Part shown: in pieces, positions 20,101 through 26,522 of the stretch
How positions within the stretch are numbered: the stretch's first letter is position 1
Layout: each line of letters opens with the position of its first letter
NCBI GenBank assembly: GCA_019918135.1
Contig: WBZZ01002348.1
Coordinates: 26,001 to 90,000, forward strand
Direction of reading: 5' to 3'
DNA length: 64,000 bases
Origin: Paulinella micropora
Taxonomy: Eukaryota > Cercozoa > Imbricatea > Euglyphida > Paulinellidae
Notes under the pieces: generated by a model
Seen by the model: the letters and a program-made list of their open reading frames with translations, nothing else
Database searches by the model: none
Told to the model about the DNA's origin: nothing
Program-made: the position numbers and the translations under genes

Positions 20101-21204
20101 GCATTAACAGGCACATGGGCTACTCCAGAAATCTATAAGGCACTTGACAAAGGATACAAATTGATGAAAGTATATGAAGTGTGGAACTGGGTTGAACAAA
20201 GTGATAGTTTATTCAAAGAATACATTAAAACCTTTATCAAGGTAAAACAAGAGTCTACAGGATACCCAAAAGGATGTATCACAGATGAAGATAAAAATCG
20301 CTACATTGACAATATGGAAATTAAAATGGGTGTTAGAATGGATAAAGATAAAATAGAAAAGAACTCTGGAAGAAGAGCTGTTGCCAAGTTGTGCTTAAAC
20401 TCTTTATGGGGAAAATTTGGAGAAAAACAAAATAAAACACAAACTAAATTTATAAGAGACAAAGATGATTTATACAAACTAATGAACGATAAGACAATTG
20501 ACAACATTAATATTAATATAGTTAATGAAGATGTAGTGGAAGCAAGTTATGACTTAAAACAGGATGCTGTGAGCGATCCAATTAAAACAAATATTGTTAT
20601 TGCTCTATTTACTACATGCCATGCTAGAATGAGGCTTTATGATAAGATGGACAAATTAGGATACAGAATATTATACCACGATACCGATAGTGTAATATAT
20701 ACTACTGACTTAACAAAAGGAGAAGTAGAAGAAAAAACAGGTGAATTATTAGGTGAATGGACTGATGAATTAGGTGGAGCCAAAATAAAAACCTTTGTTG
20801 GGGGCGGGCCGAAATGTTATGGATATGTATTGGATAATGGACAAGCCTGTATGAAAGTAAAGGGGTTTAGCATGAATTATGAGACTAACAAAGCATTAAA
20901 CCTACCTAATATGTTAAGTGTTATCAGTTGTGGCTTGGGACTAAAGAACACTGAATTGTATGAGAAAGGAAAAAACGAATTACTAGAACTATTGAAAACA
21001 GATGAAGAGAAATGTATTGCTAAACGAATTGAGAAGTCTGGTAAGGTTGTGATTGTAGAAAACAGCAAGATAACAAGAGACAAGCAAAAGAAAAAGATAA
21101 CAAGCGAATACTTAGAAAAAATATTTAGTTATACATACACGAAACGACAGGTTATAGGAGTTATTGATAACGCAATTGAAACGAGACCATTCGGCTACTA
21201 TTAA
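17143..21204 (+). CDS. polB: Protein-primed family B DNA polymerase
   Basis: A 1,353-aa replicative polymerase of the Polinton/adenovirus type (DNA_pol_B_2), expected to prime on a terminal protein at the TIR ends. Exonuclease motifs: DFEAT (Asp484, Glu486), HNARGYD (Asp541), YCHSD (Tyr667, Asp671). Polymerase motifs: DVSGLYP (Asp893), KLCLNSLWG (Lys1082, Asn1086), YHDTDS (Asp1180, Asp1182). Residues ~360-465 carry many CxxC pairs, probably zinc-binding. A segment with YEFYGCHWHGCQKC (~785-800) matches the nuclease-like insert known from Polinton polymerases. The ~480 residues before the exonuclease could include the terminal-protein function, but that is not shown. A dispersed palindrome at 19085 encodes LRRVGD between Exo II and Exo III. 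The reading frame is intact. Confidence 0.95.
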   Translation: MDTHYYKGVVYRLDKLREYKINYEIKHVRGHDALFIQPSNRYIRIDTPTAQNYLNRVRGVSYFQQQNIPIAPPLPIEISQSIRQENVRDLMRYGNYNILRDNSEEHKLGINESQYKVRITGNLHSFTIRDVINFIGIILNDFIQRHPPNSKVSLSIEFINGHYGAVSTGMKTINEISVEDVLERLSNIFQSNESLYTDEKGANMDNLKFVLKSIKMPTGGTRLQVINKLDIYKKRGVIQINNTDNICLARAIVVVRAKKENNEKYSQIMKGRKIQEELARELHEKANVIENVCGIPEINIFANYINYNLVIVEFPDKIVYKTDLLDASGERLTNLYILKTEGHYDAITNMKSMLSKKNFCELCLRGYMNTHSCEFVCNICGVSGCQGIKDKSQWIECKECCRNFPNKQCYINHKKDALENKNISNMCDEKAKCKECGTNYKTKDGHKCGYAKCRNCKEIQPLEHKCEISQKAILQPTEKYVFFDFEATQDTGVHIVNHAESQYFNESTPIIHKNIDDFCKWIFDIKHNDYTFIAHNARGYDCQFILKWLVDNGHAPFVIYQGGKIMMMIHKKFRFIDSLSFLPMPLADFPKTFGLNELKKGYFPHFFNTSKNQNYVGVMPHKKHYGYNTMKGDKRQEFLNWYDEQVNNLRRVGDSNHFDMKKEIAEYCHSDVDILRRGCMMFRNSFLEFGIDPFRYTTIASCVMALYRCKFMPEKSIAVLKNEKQNRMTSRACVEWLAYRSRLDNTDIKHAFNGGEKMFYLNSKQSNVYVDGWDEKNKVAYEFYGCHWHGCQKCYNSNTTNIKKNKTMGELYKNTKSREVLLSKLYGVSKVITIWECEWRLSRTSQVLAEDTNEQIMEQERLSPREAMFGGRTNALTLYWKSRHESEYANYTDVSGLYPAVMYYDPYPTGHHEIIHPKNDTERKQVAMNIINKVYFGIVKAKMLPPKGLIHPVLPKADRGKMMYYLCDKCGMTGRHGQCNHSDNERALTGTWATPEIYKALDKGYKLMKVYEVWNWVEQSDSLFKEYIKTFIKVKQESTGYPKGCITDEDKNRYIDNMEIKMGVRMDKDKIEKNSGRRAVAKLCLNSLWGKFGEKQNKTQTKFIRDKDDLYKLMNDKTIDNININIVNEDVVEASYDLKQDAVSDPIKTNIVIALFTTCHARMRLYDKMDKLGYRILYHDTDSVIYTTDLTKGEVEEKTGELLGEWTDELGGAKIKTFVGGGPKCYGYVLDNGQACMKVKGFSMNYETNKALNLPNMLSVISCGLGLKNTELYEKGKNELLELLKTDEEKCIAKRIEKSGKVVIVENSKITRDKQKKKITSEYLEKIFSYTYTKRQVIGVIDNAIETRPFGYY
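19085..19104. repeat. Dispersed 20-bp palindrome, copy 2, in polB
   Basis: ATCTCCGACGCGTCGGAGAT, a perfect palindrome inside polB (codons ~648-654). In the gene's frame it reads LRRVGD, in the non-conserved stretch between exonuclease motifs II and III. Confidence 0.85.
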
Positions 21205-21313
21205 AGCAAGCAAAAATGAGCGTTATGTTGAAAATTTAACATTGTATGAAAGTGTAGTTGATAAATAGTTAATTAATTAATTTTTTATTTTTTATATCCT
21301 ATAGTATATACTA

Positions 21314-21598
21314 ATGTCTCTCAAGTCTCTCGCGGAAAAATTTGAAAAACTTTCTATCAATAATAAAACATTTACTTTGGATGATATCAAGCAAGTCATT
21401 GATGGTCATGTAAATGAATATAAATCTGAAAGTAAAAAACTTCAAGAACAAGGATTGCTACCTATTGGAAAATATAAGGGGAAGTCCGTTGCCGATGTCG
21501 CTGTATTTGACAAGCAATACTTAATATGGTTGAACAAGCAACCGATGATGATAAACTATCCAGAACTCAAAAAAGAAATTGTTAAATATATTCTATAA
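21314..21598 (+). CDS. ExoX-C-like small protein A
   Basis: 94 aa. The C-terminal half has GKYKGKSVADVAVFDKQYLIWL, which fits the short GKYKGK...YLxWL module known as ExoX-like C-terminal/DUF3820, often attached to nucleases. The N-terminus is a short helical region. A paralog with the same module lies at 22323-22754, and a DUF3223/HNH gene sits between them on the other strand. The ATG follows TATAGTATATACTA directly, so the leader must be very short. Function unknown; a role in DNA processing is inferred from the domain. Confidence 0.75.
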   Translation: MSLKSLAEKFEKLSINNKTFTLDDIKQVIDGHVNEYKSESKKLQEQGLLPIGKYKGKSVADVAVFDKQYLIWLNKQPMMINYPELKKEIVKYIL

Positions 21599-22270
21599 TC
21601 ACACTACATTCTCCTTTAAATTTATTTCTTTTTTTATTATTCTTAATATTGCCTTTTCTCTATGAAAATTGTTAAATTGTGTATAGTGTGGCTCTTTTAG
21701 AATTTCCCTAAAGTCTTCTCTTTCTTCTATTTCTACATTACGATAATTTAATTTATTCTCTTCTAAATATCGGTCTGTAATTTCTTTAAACTTTATTTTT
21801 TCAAAGTGATGGTCAACATGAACGTTTTTTCTATCGTGTATTTCTTTTGTTATTTCACATATATATTTCGGCTCAATGAAAATGTCTATTACCATTCTAT
21901 TTAAATATTCTTCTATTTGATTTTTTATAGTATTTCTACAAGCATCATTAAATTTGGTCTTGGTGTATCTCATCATTTGTTTCTCTTTATTTACCCCAAT
22001 GTAATTAATACAATTATACCACGAAAATGCTTTTTCTCCTATACGAAAGTGCTTACTACCATATCCATTATTTTCAACATCAATTTCACAATTTATCAAA
22101 TGTTCAAATTTCGTCTTATAATCAGGATGATTAATTATAATACCCTTAATAAAATTACTATCGTTTTCATTTAACTTTTCATTGTGCTTATATTTGCTGA
22201 CAATATTTCTTATATATACTATTATTTCTTTCTTTGTTTTAAACATTACTCCGCTTAGTATATACAACAT
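21599..22270 (-). CDS. DUF3223 domain and HNH-like nuclease
   Basis: 223 aa. The first ~85 residues match the DUF3223 (DCL-type) pattern: helices, IIINHPDYKTKFEHL, then IDVENNGYGSKHFRIGEKAFSWYNCI. The second half has VHVDHHFEKIKFKEI and, near the end, FHREKAILRI, resembling the His/Asp-His and FHxxxAxLR parts of HNH endonucleases that follow DUF3223 in viral proteins. It probably cuts or binds DNA. Start: ATG at 22270 has AGTATATAGT right before it; an internal ATG nine codons in (22246) is possible. It ends 1 nt from the stop of the convergent ExoX-C-like gene. Confidence 0.75.
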   Translation of the reverse strand: MLYILSGVMFKTKKEIIVYIRNIVSKYKHNEKLNENDSNFIKGIIINHPDYKTKFEHLINCEIDVENNGYGSKHFRIGEKAFSWYNCINYIGVNKEKQMMRYTKTKFNDACRNTIKNQIEEYLNRMVIDIFIEPKYICEITKEIHDRKNVHVDHHFEKIKFKEITDRYLEENKLNYRNVEIEEREDFREILKEPHYTQFNNFHREKAILRIIKKEINLKENVV

Positions 22271-22322
22271 ACTATATACTCTTAAATAAAATTAATAAAA
22301 AAATAATATTAATAGTATATCA

Positions 22323-22754
22323 ATGACAGACCTAAGCACCAAGCAGGACTACTTGAATGAAATTGAAAAGTGGAATATTGACAGCGAAGTTAAGAAACCC
22401 ACTATTAAATGGACTAAACCCGACATTGTTTCTTTTTATGAGCAATATAAGCCCAATGTTGGAATTTCCAACATAGATGATAATGTGAAAGTCGTTATTC
22501 CATTAGAAAGCGTGTTGGACGAAGAGCAGAGCACACCTTTTAAGGAGACTGACTTGAAAGAAACTGGAATTACAGAGATTAAAATGAATGTTGGCGAAGA
22601 AATAGCACAAAGTGAAACCGATGTTTTTCTTCAATATGGTAAGTATAAAAAAATGAAAATTGAAGATGTCGCTAAGATTGATAAACCATACCTTGAATAT
22701 TTAATTCAACAACCTTATTTTAATAACAAAGACGCGGTAAAAAAATATTTATAA
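22323..22754 (+). CDS. ExoX-C-like small protein B
   Basis: 143 aa, acidic in the middle. The C-terminus (YGKYKKMKIEDVAKIDKPYLEYLIQQP) is clearly related to protein A at 21314-21598, with GKYKK in place of GKYKG. The N-terminal ~90 residues are different and look partly disordered. It is read divergently from the DUF3223/HNH gene. TAGTATATCA lies immediately before the ATG. Function unknown. Confidence 0.75.
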   Translation: MTDLSTKQDYLNEIEKWNIDSEVKKPTIKWTKPDIVSFYEQYKPNVGISNIDDNVKVVIPLESVLDEEQSTPFKETDLKETGITEIKMNVGEEIAQSETDVFLQYGKYKKMKIEDVAKIDKPYLEYLIQQPYFNNKDAVKKYL

Positions 22755-22786
22755 TATCCACATCGCTTTTCATTAATTTTTTTGCT

Positions 22787-24016
22787 TCAATGATCCTCAA
22801 TAAAGTTCGCGATTACATTAATATTGCTACCAGCACCTGCCGACACAGCCTTCTGTGTAAATGACAAAACATCGTTCGGTGTTAATTGAATATCGTATGT
22901 TCTGAGATTAATCTGTTGAGTTGAGGCGGCATTTACATAAATCTTAAAAATTGTCGTTCCGTTGGCGATAGCGGTTGCTTTTGTGTCTGTATCTACGATT
23001 GAAGTTGTGGCATCAACATCAGCAAAACCAGCCCCTGTTAGTGTTCCATTCAATACCATTCTGACGACATTTGACTTAGTATCTTCATTTGTAATACTTA
23101 CCAAGGAAGGAAAGACATTTGAATAGTTGGTTAGGCTATTATTGAATAGTGCTTTATTCCTGATACTTAAAATGGGGCTTTCAGTGGTGCTCGTTTTTTC
23201 GTCTCCTTCCGCAGTATTTGTAATACTTGTATTAATAGTATTTGAGCCCTCAATGAATAAACTAGCACTCGCCGTTTTAAGAATTTGTATTCCAGTATTT
23301 GCATCATTTCTCATGACTGCCGTAAAAGGTAATGTTGTATTTCGCAGGCTTACACCTTCATTCGCATTCGCATACTCAATCATATGAACTAATTGAAATA
23401 ATCCTGTTATTGGATTTTCAATATAAAACTTAATAGCACCAAACCCGAGATACTGAAATTGAATTTGAAATACATTTCCTTTACTCCAGTCTAAGTTCGG
23501 CATAGCAGAAGTTCCATCGCAAGGGTCGTCCCAGTCTTCTTGGTCAATATAAACCGCAACACCTCCTTTAATATGTGCGATATTCATTCCTGCTTGATTT
23601 TTGTAAAAATAAAATCCATCAACGAGATCATTTCCTATTCCAATAAATGAATAGTAATCTTTTGTATCATCCGTTGTCCATATAGCAGTAAAGCGGGCAA
23701 GGACACCCATTCCAGTTCTATATTTTATTCTCCTTTTACTTACTAATCCAGCATCTGCCGTAGCATTAGCAGTTGTTTTCAATTCAGCCATATTATTCAA
23801 GAATGACACAGACGATTTTGTTTCTGTTTTTGTCCATATCCTAGTATTAATGGTATATGGAAAGATTTCTTGTAATACTGGTGTTAATTGACCTACTACT
23901 GCTTCACCAAAAGCGGTTTTTGAATTATTTGTTTCAATATCACCATCGTATCCAACACTGACATTTATAAATTCGCCGTCTGGATTTTGTGCGATTAAAT
24001 TTCTCTGGTGGGGCAT
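22787..24016 (-). CDS. Putative virion surface protein
   Basis: 409 aa from the ATG at 24016 (MPHQRN), chosen because TTTATATATAGAG precedes it; an upstream in-frame ATG (24049) would add 11 AT-encoded residues. The middle (~95-240) has a beta-rich, Gly/aromatic pattern (GVLARFTAIW..., FIGIGNDLVDGFYFYKNQ, GNVFQIQFQYLGFGAIKFYI) like surface proteins of large DNA viruses and Polinton-like viruses with a lectin-type sandwich. The C-terminal part is Thr/Ser-rich. It lies 50 nt downstream of the major capsid gene on the same strand, so a virion role is likely. The name is from pattern and context, not from a firm family match. Confidence 0.65.
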   Translation of the reverse strand: MPHQRNLIAQNPDGEFINVSVGYDGDIETNNSKTAFGEAVVGQLTPVLQEIFPYTINTRIWTKTETKSSVSFLNNMAELKTTANATADAGLVSKRRIKYRTGMGVLARFTAIWTTDDTKDYYSFIGIGNDLVDGFYFYKNQAGMNIAHIKGGVAVYIDQEDWDDPCDGTSAMPNLDWSKGNVFQIQFQYLGFGAIKFYIENPITGLFQLVHMIEYANANEGVSLRNTTLPFTAVMRNDANTGIQILKTASASLFIEGSNTINTSITNTAEGDEKTSTTESPILSIRNKALFNNSLTNYSNVFPSLVSITNEDTKSNVVRMVLNGTLTGAGFADVDATTSIVDTDTKATAIANGTTIFKIYVNAASTQQINLRTYDIQLTPNDVLSFTQKAVSAGAGSNINVIANFIEDH

Positions 24017-24066
24017 CTCTATATATAAACAAAAAAAATTAACTATCAAAAATTAATAATTACTTC

Positions 24067-25584
24067 TTAACTAATTGAAATCATATTAGCCTTAACCTGA
24101 ACCTCCCGCTGAGTGATTGCTACACTTACATGCTGATGAGGATTATTCTGTGTAGTGCTAATGAACTCCCATCGTCTCTCATTGGAAAGGTCAAGCCCAC
24201 TAACTTCATTTTGGTCTTTGCTCCACAGCGGGCGGGTATTATCCCAAGTATCAACCCAGAACCAGTTGTATTGATACACATTTGAATTCATCAAAACAGA
24301 ACCTTCAAGTTTAGGTTTCAAGCACATATAATCTTCAAAACTAGCGGGAAATATTTCAAATTCCTGAAGTCGTGCCCCGTCAAGTGTGGTGTGGAAACTG
24401 GTAGTCTTAGCGGTTGCTCTGTTATCAATATCATAAGCGGTATTCTTGTTTTCGGTGTTGTTAAAGAGTGTGTGATAAATTTTCTTCAACCTTTTACCAT
24501 GCCCCCTATCAAAGCGGAGAATAATGTTTTGTGTAGTGGATTGAGCAATGGAATTTTTATAAACATAAGGATAATCAATATTAAAACTCATACCTTCAGC
24601 ACTCGCCACCTTTTGTTGAATTGATTGAATGACATCGGTATTAGTCTCTACCGCAAGGAATAAGTTAAGACTAGAAACACTTACATTACCAGCGGCAGCA
24701 ACAAGCGCTCCTCCAGCCGGCGACAAAGCATCGTTATTGTAATAATAAATTTTAGGGGTCTGTTGCCATACAATACGCATATTCAAAATCTCTGGAAACA
24801 TAATAGTCTTATCAAGGGCGAAAATAGTATTGTAAAGCATACCCAGATTAATCTTAACACTGATAGATGGCTCAGCGGAGGTGATAGCACCAGCCGAGAA
24901 ATACTTAGGCTCGTTGAAAGCAACATTAACGAACGAACTCACACCCGTCTCATCTGCTATAAGAGTATCATTGTGTCGGCGAACATTTGTAGAAGGTTGT
25001 CCCATCCAAGCCTGTAATGCGGCCTGAACCTGTGCTTTTGCAACATTAATTCCTGCATCAATGTTTGCTGCAGTATTTCCTGCGACTGCCGAAGCAGTCA
25101 ATGCTGTTTCCAATGCCGCCAACCTTGTAGCATCGCTAGTAGGTTGAAATGTAGTTGAAGCATTACACTTTTGAAGCATACATCCAGAACCACTTCCATT
25201 ATCGTGGTTTTCAAGTGTCAGAAAGTCCTTCATAGAAGTCTCGGCCTTCCAAACAATCTTTGTAAAATTACCAACTTCATTTACATCACACAGATAAACA
25301 CCGCTACGGGTTTGAAGTTGAATTTGTCTTATAGGAGCCAGACAATCCATATAGCATTTGTTATAGTTCGCTGCAATTGCTGGTGGGGAATAAGTAAAAC
25401 TTAAAACAGAGCGGGCTAAGTTAAATGGTCTACTGATAAGGTCAAAGTTGCTTTCTTGTCCTCCTGCGGTAGTGACGGTGATAGTTCCAGCACCTTCTCG
25501 CGGAGTTAGTTTATTCAAACGATAAGAAGCACTGATGTAGTCAGTTCTAGAAAAGTCTAGTTCGCCTCCGTGTTGAGTTGGCAT
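24067..25584 (-). CDS. MCP: Major capsid protein, double jelly-roll
   Basis: 505 aa. Length, beta-rich composition and position between the minor capsid gene and another structural gene fit the double jelly-roll MCP of Polintons/Polinton-like viruses, which forms trimeric hexons. Conserved-looking parts are the N-terminal FSRTDYISASYRLNKL and the C-terminal VYQYNWFWVDTWDNTRPLW. No TATATA element is close to the ATG; instead a palindrome ATCTCAAAC-AA-GTTTGAGAT lies 33-52 nt upstream (25617-25636), which may mark different, late control. Confidence 0.82.
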   Translation of the reverse strand: MPTQHGGELDFSRTDYISASYRLNKLTPREGAGTITVTTAGGQESNFDLISRPFNLARSVLSFTYSPPAIAANYNKCYMDCLAPIRQIQLQTRSGVYLCDVNEVGNFTKIVWKAETSMKDFLTLENHDNGSGSGCMLQKCNASTTFQPTSDATRLAALETALTASAVAGNTAANIDAGINVAKAQVQAALQAWMGQPSTNVRRHNDTLIADETGVSSFVNVAFNEPKYFSAGAITSAEPSISVKINLGMLYNTIFALDKTIMFPEILNMRIVWQQTPKIYYYNNDALSPAGGALVAAAGNVSVSSLNLFLAVETNTDVIQSIQQKVASAEGMSFNIDYPYVYKNSIAQSTTQNIILRFDRGHGKRLKKIYHTLFNNTENKNTAYDIDNRATAKTTSFHTTLDGARLQEFEIFPASFEDYMCLKPKLEGSVLMNSNVYQYNWFWVDTWDNTRPLWSKDQNEVSGLDLSNERRWEFISTTQNNPHQHVSVAITQREVQVKANMISIS

Positions 25585-25616
25585 TTTGTTTTTTTTTTGA
25601 TGTAGATTAACTAACT

Positions 25617-25636
25617 ATCTCAAACAAGTTTGAGAT
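25617..25636. promoter_or_regulatory. Dispersed palindrome, copy 3, before MCP
   Basis: ATCTCAAACAAGTTTGAGAT in the 101-bp gap between the minor and major capsid genes. Same architecture as the other palindromes, but with AA/TT at the two variable arm positions. It is the nearest upstream signal to the MCP start. The operator role is inferred. Confidence 0.7.
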
Positions 25637-25685
25637 TACAAGAATATATTCATAGAAAAAAAATAATTAAATCAAAAATAATTAT

Positions 25686-26498
25686 TTATCTCTGTTTCAA
25701 AAGATTGAAAAAGGATGTAAATAAATTAAAATAATTTGTTTCTCTGTAAATCAACAAAGTCATTACAATACCTAAACCATTAAGATTTATAGCCTGATCG
25801 TTTTCGTCCGTCAAGTAAAACCTAAATACATTATTTGAACTGGAGGATAATTTCTTACCATACTCTGACCCGCTTCCGTCGTATATAACAGCACCAAAAG
25901 GAATTTCGTTGGCAGTATATATTTCTTGTAGCACGTGATTATCTCCTTCACCAACTAAGTCCGATTGAAGATATAGAGTTTTTTCGCCAGTTAGAATAAT
26001 TACATTTGGTGATTTAATAAAATCATTGGCAAAGAAATATGTGGAATTTCTATCAAACCCCATTACTTCGTGAATACGGGTATCACCATCAAATATAAAC
26101 CGAGGTTGAATACCTTTATTCTCTGACACACTGAATGTTAATTTGCCGTCCTCTGGTTCTATGTTGGTATTATTACTGGATACAACATAAGTATAATTAT
26201 TAGGGCTGTCTGCGGTTAGCACCTCCGACAACTTATTTTTTAGATTGTTCATTGTGTAGTTTCCCTCAGGTATCATAATTAAAGCCTCATACCCGTCTTC
26301 GCTAAGAGTAAAAGTATTGTATGGTGAAGCCACAGAGTAATACGACTTTGGAACATAGATATGAAGAATTTTACAATGTGTGGGATTGTCCAGTGATTTT
26401 AAGTTTATTTCGTGTGTAAAGTCGCTATCTGTGCCAGTTATTCTGTTTTTGCTGTTAATATAGTAAATACCCGAACTTCTTCCTCCCTTGTAGTCCAT
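25686..26498 (-). CDS. mCP: Minor capsid (penton) protein
   Basis: 270 aa. The N-terminus GIYYINSKNRITGTDSDFTH and the following YVPKSYYSV...NTFTL are typical of the single jelly-roll minor capsid/penton protein of Polintons and relatives, which closes capsid vertices. It lies directly upstream of MCP on the same strand, the usual pairing. Its ATG follows TATAATATATC. The reading frame is intact and ends in a short hydrophobic/basic tail. Confidence 0.82.
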   Translation of the reverse strand: MDYKGGRSSGIYYINSKNRITGTDSDFTHEINLKSLDNPTHCKILHIYVPKSYYSVASPYNTFTLSEDGYEALIMIPEGNYTMNNLKNKLSEVLTADSPNNYTYVVSSNNTNIEPEDGKLTFSVSENKGIQPRFIFDGDTRIHEVMGFDRNSTYFFANDFIKSPNVIILTGEKTLYLQSDLVGEGDNHVLQEIYTANEIPFGAVIYDGSGSEYGKKLSSSSNNVFRFYLTDENDQAINLNGLGIVMTLLIYRETNYFNLFTSFFNLLKQR

Positions 26499-26522
26499 GA
26501 TATATTATACAAATAATATTTT

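Noticed and set aside
22455-22473. ATGTTGGAATTTCCAACAT dyad inside ExoX-C-like gene B
   Set aside because: Symmetric but arms are in opposite order and spacing differs from the 20-bp family; could be chance in coding DNA.
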